From positions 1 through 64,000 of the forward strand of contig JARHXX010000001.1 in NCBI GenBank assembly GCA_029269125.1: a stretch of 64,000 nt of DNA. Direction: 5' to 3'. A model generated the notes under the pieces. The model worked only from the letters and a program-made list of their open reading frames with translations. It ran no database searches and was not told where the DNA came from. The position numbers and the translations under genes are program-made. Within the stretch, counting starts at the first letter, position 1, and each line of letters begins with the position of its first letter. Positions 1 through 8,177 of the stretch are shown piece by piece. The stretch comes from Kiritimatiellaeota bacterium B1221. GTDB taxonomy: Bacteria; Verrucomicrobiota; Kiritimatiellia; SS1-B-03-39; UBA6053.

Positions 1-152
1 CGGGGCTGGATGGCGGGTGCGAGAGATGAGGGTTTACGACAAATACGGAACGGGATACTCCGCACGCCGGGACGAGCCCAGCGCTGGGGGAAAAATCGGG
101 AATGTCCTGGTTGCAGAAACAACCGGCAACACATCCAATATGATTTCCGAAG

Positions 153-665
153 TCAGGACAACAAACGCAATTGATCTATAATTCGGTCCACCACCTCGGA
201 TGCCCGACATTTATCAACATCAATCTGAAGGGGAAATTGCTGATAGTACACCTCGCGTTCTGTCATCAGTTTTCGTATTTGCCCCATAGAATCACTTCCC
301 TGAAGCAACGGTCTGCGAGGATCATTTCCTACCCGACGAAAAACGGTTTCAGGTTGTATGCGCAAACACACCACCCGGGATTGATGCAACAGGTCACGTA
401 AATTGTCCGGCTGCGTAACAATTCCTCCCCCGCAGGACACCACTGTGGCCTCAGATGCCAATGCCTCCTGAAGGCATGCCCGCTCCATTTTCCGGAACGC
501 ACCCTCCCCCTCTTGGGCAAAAATTTCGGGTATACTCTTCCCGGCCACTTCGACAATTTTCTCGTCCAAATCCAACCAGCTCCAGCCCAGACGTTTTGCC
601 AACAGTTGTCCCGTCTGGGTTTTTCCCGATCCCATAAAACCGACTAAAAACACAGGTGATGTCAT
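153..665 (-). CDS. aroK: Shikimate kinase
   Basis: Phosphorylates shikimate at the 3-hydroxyl with ATP, the fifth step of chorismate synthesis in the cytoplasm. The 170-residue length is normal for the family. A Walker A loop GFMGSGKT lies at residues 9-16 (Lys15), followed by the DLDEKI segment that binds shikimate and magnesium, the GEGAFRKMER stretch, the SCGGG loop near residue 80, and RPLL in the lid. The start overlaps the stop of the prepilin peptidase gene by four bases (ATGA), so translation is probably coupled. It is the last gene of an aroE-pilD-aroK operon. The 152 bases beyond its stop to the window edge hold no gene I can support. Confidence 0.96.
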   Translation of the reverse strand: MTSPVFLVGFMGSGKTQTGQLLAKRLGWSWLDLDEKIVEVAGKSIPEIFAQEGEGAFRKMERACLQEALASEATVVSCGGGIVTQPDNLRDLLHQSRVVCLRIQPETVFRRVGNDPRRPLLQGSDSMGQIRKLMTEREVYYQQFPLQIDVDKCRASEVVDRIIDQLRLLS

Positions 666-1516
666 AATCCAGGACCCGCGGGCAACACCAGGTTCATATA
701 CGCATCAAAAAGCTGATCGCCGCCAAACAGCCAAATCAATGCGGCAGCAGACAGATAAGGTCCGAATGGAATGCGCCCCCCCAATTCACTCTTGCCCATC
801 AGAATAAGACTCACCCCAACTATAGATCCCAGCAAGGCGGAAGCAAAAACCACAAACAAGGTGGCGCCCCCCCCCAGAAAGGCGCCAATGGCTCCCAATA
901 ATTTCACATCCCCAAAGCCCATGGCATCCTTTTTAAATGCGAGCTTCCCTAAGACCCCCACCAACCAAAGCAGGCCAAACCCAAGTGCGGCACCCTTGAC
1001 CGAAGCCCATAACCCCATCGTCCAAAGCACCTCTCCATGTAAAGCCGGCACCAAAGCACTCAGAGGAATGCCAATGATGATCCCGCCCCAGGTCACCCGG
1101 TCCGGAATCCAAAAATCATCCAAATCAATGCCGGTGCCCAACAAAAGACCAAAGGTCATCAGCCAATGACATAACATCACCCATGACGGGCCTTCCACAA
1201 TCCACAAAGCCAAAAACAGTGCTCCCGTAATCGCCTCAATAATGGCATATCGCATCGAAAAACCGGTGCCGCAGTTTCGACATTTCCCCCGCAAAATAAA
1301 CCAGCTCAACACCGGAATATTGTCATACCAGGCAATGGGCTTTTCGCATTTAAAGCAGTGGGAGCCCGGCCAGGATACCGACATTTCTTTTTGAATCCGG
1401 TAAATACACACGTTCAAAAAGCTGCCCCAAATTGCTCCAAAAACCCACACCATCCCCCACACAAAGGGAGACTGCCAATAGGCCGGGGGGAAAAGTTCCG
1501 GATCAAATAAAGCCAT
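662..1516 (-). CDS. pilD: Prepilin peptidase (type IV leader peptidase/methylase)
   Basis: Inner-membrane aspartic protease that cleaves type IV prepilins or type II secretion pseudopilins and N-methylates the new end. The protein has 284 residues and is strongly hydrophobic. The N-terminal methylase part contains GSFLNVCIYR and two CxxC pairs (CFKCEKP and CRNCG) that would bind zinc. The protease aspartates are in GIDLDDFWIPDRVT and in the GFGDVKLLGAIGAFLGG motif. Its start shares one base with the aroE stop (TGATG), and its stop overlaps aroK by four bases. No pilin or secretion gene is next to it, so its substrates are encoded elsewhere. Confidence 0.95.
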   Translation of the reverse strand: MALFDPELFPPAYWQSPFVWGMVWVFGAIWGSFLNVCIYRIQKEMSVSWPGSHCFKCEKPIAWYDNIPVLSWFILRGKCRNCGTGFSMRYAIIEAITGALFLALWIVEGPSWVMLCHWLMTFGLLLGTGIDLDDFWIPDRVTWGGIIIGIPLSALVPALHGEVLWTMGLWASVKGAALGFGLLWLVGVLGKLAFKKDAMGFGDVKLLGAIGAFLGGGATLFVVFASALLGSIVGVSLILMGKSELGGRIPFGPYLSAAALIWLFGGDQLFDAYMNLVLPAGPGL

Positions 1517-2400
1517 CAGTTCCCCTCCCCGTAAACGTGCGCACGAAGCGCGGCCCGCATCACTTCAACCGGCACCGGCTGACCCGTCCAGATCTCCAGT
1601 GATCGAACACCCTGATGCAGCAACATCCCTAATCCGTTCACCGCCTCAGCCCCGGCTTCATCCGCCACTTTCATGATGGGTGTCACTTTTTTCACATAGG
1701 TCATATCCAACAGACATTGACCGGCTCGAAAATGTTCCCGTTTCAACAGGGTGTCATCCCCATCCTTCATCCCCTGAGAGGTGGATTGTAAAAGAATGCT
1801 GCAACTTTGGGTTTCATCAACGGCAGGCGGCCAGGACAGACAACACTTCAGTTGTATTTCAGGAAAACGTTCACGTAATTCTTCAGCCAAAGTCTCCGCC
1901 CGACTGGCCGTCCGGTTGGCCAAAAAAATGGTCGACGCTCCATCCGCAGCGGCTTGCAGTGCGGCGGCCCGACCCGCGCCTCCACAACCTAACACCAATA
2001 CGTCTTCGCCCTGAAACCCTTTTCCAAACGCTTCTTTGAGCGCCTGACTCAGTCCGTAACCATCCGTGCTGTGCCCCTCCAGTGTCCCGTCCGAATGAAA
2101 CACCACGGTATTCACCGATCCTGAAAGTTCAGCGGACTCGGCCAAACGGTCCATGTTTTGAAACGCAACTTCCTTGAGAGGAATGGTGAGGTTCGTACCC
2201 CCAAAGCCCCTTTTCCCAAAAGTGCGGAGTGTATCCATCAACTGCTCCGGGGGCGTATCAAAAGCAAGATAAACCGCATTAAGCCCCATCGCCTGCAAAG
2301 TCGGATTATGCATGGCCGGACTCAGGGAGTGCGATATCGGATGCCCGAGTACCGCAAAGACTTGGGTCTGGGATGAGATAGAAAAAGGTCGATCGATCAT
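1516..2400 (-). CDS. aroE: Shikimate dehydrogenase (NADP+)
   Basis: Reduces 3-dehydroshikimate to shikimate, the step just before AroK. The protein has 294 residues. The substrate-binding N-terminus shows VLGHPISHSLSPAMHN, GTNLTIPLKE with the catalytic lysine, and NTVV followed by HSTDGYG. The Rossmann domain starts at about residue 130 with VLGCGGAGRAAALQA and continues to FLANRT, the usual NADP-binding arrangement. First gene of the operon; 1-base overlap with pilD. AroE and AroK act in sequence, so their shared operon makes sense, while the prepilin peptidase between them has no obvious pathway link. Confidence 0.96.
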   Translation of the reverse strand: MIDRPFSISSQTQVFAVLGHPISHSLSPAMHNPTLQAMGLNAVYLAFDTPPEQLMDTLRTFGKRGFGGTNLTIPLKEVAFQNMDRLAESAELSGSVNTVVFHSDGTLEGHSTDGYGLSQALKEAFGKGFQGEDVLVLGCGGAGRAAALQAAADGASTIFLANRTASRAETLAEELRERFPEIQLKCCLSWPPAVDETQSCSILLQSTSQGMKDGDDTLLKREHFRAGQCLLDMTYVKKVTPIMKVADEAGAEAVNGLGMLLHQGVRSLEIWTGQPVPVEVMRAALRAHVYGEGN

Positions 2401-2442
2401 CCAAACTTCTTTGCCCGAAATTCAGACGAAGTAAAGGGCGGA

Positions 2443-2652
2443 ATGTGGCCGCGGACCTTTTGGGTCCGAAGCGTGGGTTTGACCGACACCCCCGGGAGCC
2501 GGTTCACCGCCGAAATGCCGAAAGCGACGGGTTTCAATGATGTTACAGAAGCTGACATTCAGGAGGCGGTAAATTTATTAAACCACCGTCCCAGGAAAAC
2601 CGGAGGTTACCGGACACCCCACGAGATCTTCATAAGAAAAGAAGCCGCATAA
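2443..2652 (+). pseudogene. IS30-family transposase, C-terminal remnant
   Basis: Only the last 45 or so residues resemble a transposase: from about base 2515 the frame reads MPKATGF, DVTEADIQEAV, LLNHRPRKTGGYRTPHEIF. This is the typical IS30 C-terminal signature (LNxRPRKxLGxRTPxEVF). The 24 residues before it do not look like IS30, and the DDE catalytic core is absent. No terminal inverted repeats are visible. I read it as the tail of a dead element. Recognition is from memory of the family motif, not from a search. Confidence 0.7.
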
Positions 2653-3162
2653 AAAAGCATGAGACAAGGATGAGAGAGAAAACGAGTTCAATGCGCCGCT
2701 TCATTGCGGCCCGGTAAGTCTTCAACTTCAGCTTCATTGATCTGGATAATTTTGCCTTTCTCAGGCATCGTTTTCGTGTTTTCGCTCATGGTTGTCCTTA
2801 TTGAACCAGAACTCAGAAAAAATGTGCGCAAAATTCTATACCTTATCTTTTGACACCTATGCAGAACAGGAAGAAAGTGTTCGCCTAAGTGCGGCCATCG
2901 GTGATTTCCCTTATGGAGCTCTGGTGGTGATTGCAGTGCGGGAAGATGCCACCCGGCGATTACGGCCAGCACCCAAAGTTCGTTGTACCGTTTGGGAGCC
3001 CAGACCGGGATCTTGAACAACCTCTACCGGAGCTCTTACATTCTGGTTGGAATGAAAGGACTGGCGATGGGAGGAGCGACAGAACTGACCGGCTCGGTAA
3101 AGCTTCTATTCAGATCCACACAATTGGAGTAGCTTTACAGGAAGACCGAGGATAACGTCAGA
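2653..3162. other. Decayed gap with no convincing gene
   Basis: About 510 bases between the IS30 remnant and rph. Short frames exist on both strands, but none has a recognisable domain, except the possible transposase start at 2688-2789 and a weak pseudopilin-like stretch near 2900-3010 on the minus strand. There is no RNA gene and no clear terminator. It looks like a graveyard of mobile or duplicated sequence. Confidence 0.5.
2688..2789 (-). pseudogene. Possible N-terminal remnant of an IS256-type transposase
   Basis: A 33-residue frame starts MSENTKTMPEKGKIIQINEAEV behind a plausible ribosome site (AAGGA, seven bases upstream). The KGKIIQI(N/D)EAEV stretch resembles the first residues of many IS256/mutator-family transposases. 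The expected continuation (about 400 residues with the DDE core) is missing and the frame stops after LPGRNEAAH. The likeness covers only about 12 residues, so a chance match is possible. Confidence 0.4.
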
Positions 3163-3903
3163 TTACTCGTTCAATGCAGCCAACTGCATTGCCATCAATT
3201 CTTTATTCCCTTTTTCGGCAATATCCAACATCGCGTTGAGTTCTTCCCGGCTGTAGGTGCCTTCTTCTGCGGTACTCTGCACTTCAATAAAGTTTCCACT
3301 CGCGGTCATTACGGTATTCGCATCCGTGGAGGCGGCAAAATCTTCTTCGTAACAGAGATCCAGCATGGGAACGCCTTTGACAATTCCTACCGAAATTGCA
3401 GCCACTTGTTCCGTCAACGGATCTTTTTTAAGTTTGCCCTCTTTCTGCAACTTGCGAATCGCCAAGACCAAAGCCACGTAGGCACCGGTGATGGATGCGG
3501 TACGGGTTCCCCCGTCGGCATTGAGCACATCGCAGTCGATGGTGATGGTTTTAGGTCCCAGCTTTAACAAATCAACGGAAGCGCGCAGAGAACGTCCAAT
3601 CAGGCGTTGAATTTCAATGCTGCGTCCATTGGGATTTGCTCCGGGACGACGGCTGCGTTCTTCCGTAGAGTACGGCAACATACTGTATTCCGCGGTCAGC
3701 CAGCCGCCGGACACTTTTTGATAGCGCATCCAGCCGGGAATTTTATCCTCAATGTTAACGGCACAAATGACTTGGGTTTTTCCGAATGAAATCAGACAGG
3801 ATCCCGTAGCCGCAGGTGCGATGTTCTTTTGAATGGTGACCGGACGCAGTTGGTCATTTTTCCGTAAATCTGAACGGAGGGCGTCAAAGCTATTGGCTTC
3901 CAT
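3163..3903 (-). CDS. rph: Ribonuclease PH
   Basis: Phosphorolytic 3'-5' exoribonuclease that trims tRNA 3' ends after the CCA. The 246-residue protein covers the whole RNase PH fold: QLRPVTI near the start, GSCLISFGKTQVICAV, the RNA-binding segment GWLTAEYSMLPYST followed by ERSRRPGANPNGRSIEIQRL, and NADGGTRTASITGAYVAL. The C-terminal half contains DLCYEEDFAASTDANTVM and the EEGTYSREEL region. It lies 23 bases downstream of a tRNA-Arg gene on the same strand, a potential substrate. The start codon is the only good one, just ahead of the conserved part. Confidence 0.96.
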   Translation of the reverse strand: MEANSFDALRSDLRKNDQLRPVTIQKNIAPAATGSCLISFGKTQVICAVNIEDKIPGWMRYQKVSGGWLTAEYSMLPYSTEERSRRPGANPNGRSIEIQRLIGRSLRASVDLLKLGPKTITIDCDVLNADGGTRTASITGAYVALVLAIRKLQKEGKLKKDPLTEQVAAISVGIVKGVPMLDLCYEEDFAASTDANTVMTASGNFIEVQSTAEEGTYSREELNAMLDIAEKGNKELMAMQLAALNE

Positions 3904-3926
3904 AGGAAGGGCCTTATTCTAGAAAA

Positions 3927-4003
3927 TGGTGCTCCCGGCGGGGTTCGAACCTGCAACCTTCGGCTTCGGAGGCCGACACTCTATCCAGTTGAGCTACGGG
4001 AGC
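3927..4003 (-). tRNA. tRNA-Arg (anticodon CCG)
   Basis: Read on the minus strand, a 7-bp acceptor stem (GCTCCCG with CGGGAGC) is followed by a D arm, an anticodon stem TCGGC/GCCGA with loop CTCCGAA, a T arm containing GGTTCGAACC, discriminator A and an encoded CCA. The anticodon CCG reads the CGG arginine codon. It sits between serC and rph, all on the same strand. Confidence 0.95.
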
Positions 4004-4065
4004 GTAGTAAAACGGAGGGCGTTTCTAACCTGAAAACAGATCAGAAAGCAATCCGAAAATCAGCT

Positions 4066-5145
4066 TTATGCGTTGGCTTGCTCAAATTCCTTCATAAAGG
4101 CAATCAAAGCGTCCACTCCGGCTTCGGGCATTGCATTGTAAATAGAGGCTCGAATGCCTCCCACCGAACGGTGTCCCTTGAGTCCATCCAACCCTTTGGC
4201 AGACGCTTCCGCAATGAATTTCTTTTCGAGTTCTTCAGTTGCCAGGCGGAAAGTCACATTCATGGTGGAACGGAACTCTTTCACGGCGGTGCCTGAATAG
4301 AAATCGGTGGCATCAATGGCCTCGTAAAGTTCTGCCGCTTTGCGGTCGTTTTGGGCTTCCATCGCTTCCAGTCCGCCCTTCTTCTTTAACCAGCGGCTGA
4401 CCAAACAAAGCAGGTAAATGGAAAAGGTCGGCGGGGTATTAAACATGGAATCATTGGCAATGTGGGTCGTATAGCGAAGCATTTCAGGAACGCTGTCGGG
4501 CACCCGTTCAGCCAAATCTTTCCGAATGATAACCATGGCAACCCCGGCCGGACCCAGATTTTTCTGCGCACCCGCGTAGATCAATCCAAAATCGGACACG
4601 TTCAAACGGCGGGAAAGAATATCCGAAGACATGTCACACACCAACGGTGCATCGGACTTGGGAAACTCTTTGATTTGAGCACCGGAGATGGTTTCGTTGG
4701 AGCAGCAGTGCAAATACGCCGCATTGGGGCTCAGCTTCAGCTCTTCCTGACGTGCTTGACGGGTGGGAATTTCAGATCCGCAATCCGCAGCAATATTCAC
4801 CTTGCCAATGATAGAGGCCTCTTTAATCGCTTTTTTGCTCCAGGCACCGGCATTAATGTAATCGGCAACCTGACCTTCCCCCAACAGATTCATCGCAATC
4901 TGTGAAAATTGAGTGGTGGCTCCACCCTGCAGGAACAAAATGGCATACTCCTCGGGCACATTCAGCAATTCACGGAAATTGGCCAGGGCCTCCTTGTGAA
5001 CCGCATCGTAATATTTTCCGCGATGGCTCATTTCCATGATGGACATGCCGGAACCCTGATAATCAAGCAGTTCAGCTTGCGCCTCTTCCAAGACTTCGGT
5101 GGGGAGGGTTGCGGGTCCGGCACTAAAATTATAAATACGGTTCAT
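4066..5145 (-). CDS. serC: Phosphoserine aminotransferase
   Basis: PLP enzyme that makes 3-phosphoserine from 3-phosphohydroxypyruvate and glutamate in serine synthesis (also used in the B6 pathway of some bacteria). The protein has 359 residues, typical for the family. Diagnostic stretches are NFSAGPATLP at the N-terminus, the GSGMSIMEMSHRGK region, FLQGGATTQF, and YAGAQKNLGPAG, which carries the PLP-binding lysine (Lys195). The C-terminus has GLKGHRSVGGIRASIYNAMP. It stands alone between an uncharacterised membrane protein gene and tRNA-Arg. No serA or serB is visible here. Confidence 0.96.
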   Translation of the reverse strand: MNRIYNFSAGPATLPTEVLEEAQAELLDYQGSGMSIMEMSHRGKYYDAVHKEALANFRELLNVPEEYAILFLQGGATTQFSQIAMNLLGEGQVADYINAGAWSKKAIKEASIIGKVNIAADCGSEIPTRQARQEELKLSPNAAYLHCCSNETISGAQIKEFPKSDAPLVCDMSSDILSRRLNVSDFGLIYAGAQKNLGPAGVAMVIIRKDLAERVPDSVPEMLRYTTHIANDSMFNTPPTFSIYLLCLVSRWLKKKGGLEAMEAQNDRKAAELYEAIDATDFYSGTAVKEFRSTMNVTFRLATEELEKKFIAEASAKGLDGLKGHRSVGGIRASIYNAMPEAGVDALIAFMKEFEQANA

Positions 5146-5236
5146 GAGGTTTGTTTCCTGGGTTGAGTATTGCAGGGACTCATAAACGGGATTTCCAAGA
5201 GATCAATTCAAAATCCCAAAAAGCCGAAACTTGAGA

Positions 5237-6130
5237 TCAATCCCCGTTCGAGTGCATTTTCAGTTTTGCCAATTCTTTGAGCAAACGCTCATGCACACTG
5301 CATTGATGACCATACCGCAAACAGGCGCGACTTCCGAACAGCATCAACAGGAAGCATCCCAGCGGAAAGAATATGCAGTCAAACAAGTAACCCGCAATCA
5401 ATTGCACGGTCCACAAAGACATTTCCGAGGCTTTTTGCCGCAGGTAATTCGAAATCTGCTCCAACCGTTCCGGAATTTGTTTGATGCGGGCCAACATGCC
5501 CTCGTCCAAGCTTTGGTTATCAGGAAACAGCGTCTCCCCTGCTTCAGCAAAACCCGCCTGGGCCGCATCCACCGTCGGTTGCGTAATCTGTTGAGACAAT
5601 GCGGAAGCAGCCAAAATCGACAGGGGTAAGAAAAGATAAAGCACCCAACCCGCAAAGCCCGTCAAGATACCGATATCCCGAAGCACTTGGGGTGGATGCC
5701 GCCAAACACATCCCATTGCCAACCAGACAAAAAAGAGACCCAACACGATTTGCCCCAAGAAACCGGCCACCTCCAGCAGATACTGCATCGACAGCAGACA
5801 AATGCTGCCCAGCAACAGCGTTCGCCAGGCAATATCCACATAATCATAGGCCGACTGCACCACATCCCCAATCTGCAACTGAAGAGAAACCCCGGCATTC
5901 ACCCCGCCGGTACTCCCCTCCACCACCGCCAACCCGGCCTTCAGCCCCGACATCACCCCAAAACCGGACAACGCTTTCTCAAAATTCTCCGCCAAATATT
6001 GGTTATTTTGCTGCTCCAGCTTTCCCAGTCCCGCGCGTTGAATCCACGGATCCACCCGGCCGGTAAAACAAAGCGCAGCCACTGCGGCACAGAGAACGGC
6101 ACCACTCCATTGAACCCACTTCGATTTCAT
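5237..6130 (-). CDS. Uncharacterised polytopic membrane protein
   Basis: I do not recognise this 297-residue protein. It begins with a basic end and a hydrophobic segment (residues 9-25), followed by a soluble, probably extracytoplasmic stretch to about residue 100 (rich in Gln, Asn and Gly). Further hydrophobic segments lie near 103-120, 123-142, 151-180 and 245-268, with a helical amphipathic stretch (about 200-240) between the last two and a basic C-terminus. It overlaps the preceding glycosyltransferase gene by four bases (ATGA), so the two are probably made together. A role in cell-surface glycan handling is a guess from context only. Confidence 0.7.
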   Translation of the reverse strand: MKSKWVQWSGAVLCAAVAALCFTGRVDPWIQRAGLGKLEQQNNQYLAENFEKALSGFGVMSGLKAGLAVVEGSTGGVNAGVSLQLQIGDVVQSAYDYVDIAWRTLLLGSICLLSMQYLLEVAGFLGQIVLGLFFVWLAMGCVWRHPPQVLRDIGILTGFAGWVLYLFLPLSILAASALSQQITQPTVDAAQAGFAEAGETLFPDNQSLDEGMLARIKQIPERLEQISNYLRQKASEMSLWTVQLIAGYLFDCIFFPLGCFLLMLFGSRACLRYGHQCSVHERLLKELAKLKMHSNGD

Positions 6131-7329
6131 ATCCCCATGGCCTCCACATACCGCGAAGCAATAAGATCCGGATCAAAAAGCCGCTCGGCCCACTTTCGGG
6201 CGGCCTTTCCCATTTCCTGCCTGCGTTTGACATCGTCGATCAGCAGGGCCACCTTTTCCCGAAACTCTTGACCGCAGGCCGGATCAAACAAATCCCCTGC
6301 CGGACACCCGTCCAATACTTCCGAAATCCCATCCAATCGGGCCGCCAGCACCGGCAGTCCACAGGCCATATTATGCACCAAGGTACTGGTCACATGAAAG
6401 TGATCCCCGGGAATTCCCTTCCGCATCACCAAACCGATATCCGCAGACTGCAGCGCCACCGCGATCTCTTTCATTCCCGGCAACCACCGGGTTAAAATCA
6501 CCCTCTCCTCCAACTGATGATGCGTTACAGACCGCTGTAAATCTTTCATCTCCGGACCGTCACCAATCAATAGCAGTTTCAGTTGCGGAAAACGTTTCTG
6601 AAGATCCACCATCGCCTTCACCAACCGGATATTTCCTTTGTTCGGATGCATAATCCCATGATGCACCATCACCACATCCTCATCACCTATTCCCCAGGTC
6701 TGTCGGAAGGACTTTCGTACCTGCTGATCTTCGAGCGGTGAAAACAATGTCAAATCTACCGGATCGGGCACCACTGAAATTCTATTTGCATCCACCCCTT
6801 TGTCTTGCAGATAAGATTTCGCCGCGTCCACCCGGGTAAAGATCCGCTCTAATTTTCTCCAGGCTGCCAGATCCATTTTTTGCACCCCACTGCCGAGAAA
6901 ACGAAGCCAGGGATTTTTCTCTGCATAAATTTCCAGAAAAAAATCATGCACGGTAAACATCAATGTCCCCCGATATCCCCAACGCAGTAAAGGCGCGCTC
7001 AATGGCAGGGTCTCATCCACAAACACCACATCAAAACCTTCACGGGAACATTTCCAGCCTAAGAAAGGTAATCCCGCCAGCCACAGCAAAGCCTTAAAGT
7101 GTTTATCCCATACAGATGCACGGTTTACAGTAAAAAGACCCGCATGCACGATCAACCTCTCTTTCAACGTCCCCGTCAATTCGGGGCCGCCTCCATAACC
7201 GAAATGATGAACTTCCGCGCCATTCTCAAGCAGCTTTTCAACCATCGCCGGCAAAGCAGGTAAAAAATCCACATGTTCCCCTGCCCCATACCGAAAAAGA
7301 ACGGCCACTTTCCGGGAATTTTCCTTCAT
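6127..7329 (-). CDS. Glycosyltransferase, GT4-like
   Basis: A 400-residue GT-B fold enzyme that would transfer a sugar from a nucleotide-sugar donor; the acceptor is unknown. The N-terminal domain begins KVAVLFRYGAGEHVDF. The C-terminal domain starts near residue 210 with VVMVHHGIMHPNKGN, followed by LLLIGDGPEMKDL and a donor-site region ending in TSTLVHNMACGLPVLA. I chose the start at 7329 because it overlaps the cutA stop by four bases (ATGA); an in-frame ATG at 7398 would bury 23 extra residues in cutA. The stop overlaps the next membrane protein gene by four bases. It lies in a queD-cutA-glycosyltransferase-membrane protein run. Confidence 0.85.
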   Translation of the reverse strand: MKENSRKVAVLFRYGAGEHVDFLPALPAMVEKLLENGAEVHHFGYGGGPELTGTLKERLIVHAGLFTVNRASVWDKHFKALLWLAGLPFLGWKCSREGFDVVFVDETLPLSAPLLRWGYRGTLMFTVHDFFLEIYAEKNPWLRFLGSGVQKMDLAAWRKLERIFTRVDAAKSYLQDKGVDANRISVVPDPVDLTLFSPLEDQQVRKSFRQTWGIGDEDVVMVHHGIMHPNKGNIRLVKAMVDLQKRFPQLKLLLIGDGPEMKDLQRSVTHHQLEERVILTRWLPGMKEIAVALQSADIGLVMRKGIPGDHFHVTSTLVHNMACGLPVLAARLDGISEVLDGCPAGDLFDPACGQEFREKVALLIDDVKRRQEMGKAARKWAERLFDPDLIASRYVEAMGI

Positions 7330-7652
7330 ACCTGCTTTCCAACCCAATCCACAAAATCCGCATTTGCCTCCACCGGAAAGGAACTGATGCAGGGACATTC
7401 ATAGGGATGTATCTTTTCCAACACCCCCTGCAGCTCATAGGCTTTTTCCGCAGGAGTTTTTAAAATCAGCAAAAACTCCTCTTCCTGTTTTTGCTCTCCT
7501 TCCCATTCGTAAAAACTCAACATGGGCCCCAGTAAATTTCCACAGGCCGCCAAACGGGCACCCAGCACCTGCGTCACCAATGCTTTACCCGTTTCCCGAT
7601 CAGGAACCGGCACATAGAACAAACGCAAAGGGGCTTCAGCCGGCTTTGACAT
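7326..7652 (-). CDS. cutA: CutA1-family divalent-ion tolerance protein
   Basis: A 108-residue ferredoxin-like protein of the trimeric CutA1 family, linked in E. coli to copper tolerance, though the biochemical role is unsettled. Family marks are the RETGKALVTQVLGARLAACGN stretch near residues 18-38, EEEFLLILKTPAEK, and the C-terminal KIHPYECPCI followed by VDWV. The start at 7652 puts the Met directly before the conserved domain and overlaps queD by 17 bases; a longer frame to 7730 is entirely inside queD and unlikely. Its stop is coupled to the glycosyltransferase start. Confidence 0.88.
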   Translation of the reverse strand: MSKPAEAPLRLFYVPVPDRETGKALVTQVLGARLAACGNLLGPMLSFYEWEGEQKQEEEFLLILKTPAEKAYELQGVLEKIHPYECPCISSFPVEANADFVDWVGKQV

Positions 7653-8064
7653 TTTCCGTGATCTCCGCCACCGAAGACGCGGTTTCCCAAATGCGGACCG
7701 TAAAGGCATCCACTTGCTTCTCAGAAGCAAAAGCCGGCCGCAGACGTTGAATAAACATCCCGCAAATATTTTCCACAGTGGAAGGATGCGGAATATAAAT
7801 GCGCTTCAGATCCATTCGTTCCAACAATTCGCGAACTTCCTCATCCGTGTCCTGGCACAAAAAAGCGTGGTCCAGTTCATTGATAAAGGGTTTCACTTTG
7901 GCGGAGATATCCGCGAAATCGATCACCATCCCTGTTTCCGGATTCACCTCCCCCTCCACTTCCACTACCAGTCGATAAGAGTGACCATGCAAATTCTTGC
8001 AGGCACCATCATGCATCGGCAGACGGTGTCCCATTTCCCAGCGGAATTCTTTAGCAATTTTCAT
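7636..8064 (-). CDS. queD: 6-carboxytetrahydropterin synthase
   Basis: Converts dihydroneopterin triphosphate to 6-carboxytetrahydropterin, the second step from GTP toward queuosine. The 142-residue protein has the zinc ligands His13 (MGHRLP), His26 and His28 (LHGHSY), and Cys22 as the probable catalytic residue. The MVIDFADI stretch and the LDHAFL motif (second active-site His) follow. It lies 136 bases downstream of queE on the same strand, the next enzyme in the pathway. The 17-base overlap with cutA ties the two genes in one transcript. Confidence 0.94.
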   Translation of the reverse strand: MKIAKEFRWEMGHRLPMHDGACKNLHGHSYRLVVEVEGEVNPETGMVIDFADISAKVKPFINELDHAFLCQDTDEEVRELLERMDLKRIYIPHPSTVENICGMFIQRLRPAFASEKQVDAFTVRIWETASSVAEITENVKAG

Positions 8065-8115
8065 TTATTTGGATGGAGGATAAAGGATGACTCAATACGG
8101 ATAAAAAAAACTTAT

Positions 8116-8151
8116 AATCGAAATCGCTATCGATATCGAAATCGAAATCGA
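8116..8151. repeat. Tandem hexamer array, consensus WATCGM, six units
   Basis: Between queE and queD, six consecutive 6-base units read AATCGA, AATCGC, TATCGA, TATCGA, AATCGA, AATCGA. Shorter or more diverged arrays with the same consensus occur at 26388-26405 and 28467-28502, also outside genes. Confidence 0.85.
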
Positions 8152-8177
8152 AGTATTTTCTTTTCCATATCATCCCC

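Noticed and set aside
1-152. Open minus-strand frame without a start codon after aroK
   Set aside because: Cys-rich translation with no ATG, GTG or TTG in a usable position and no known family; probably intergenic.
8116-8151. CRISPR-like array
   Set aside because: Units are six bases and adjacent, without spacers; no cas genes in the window.
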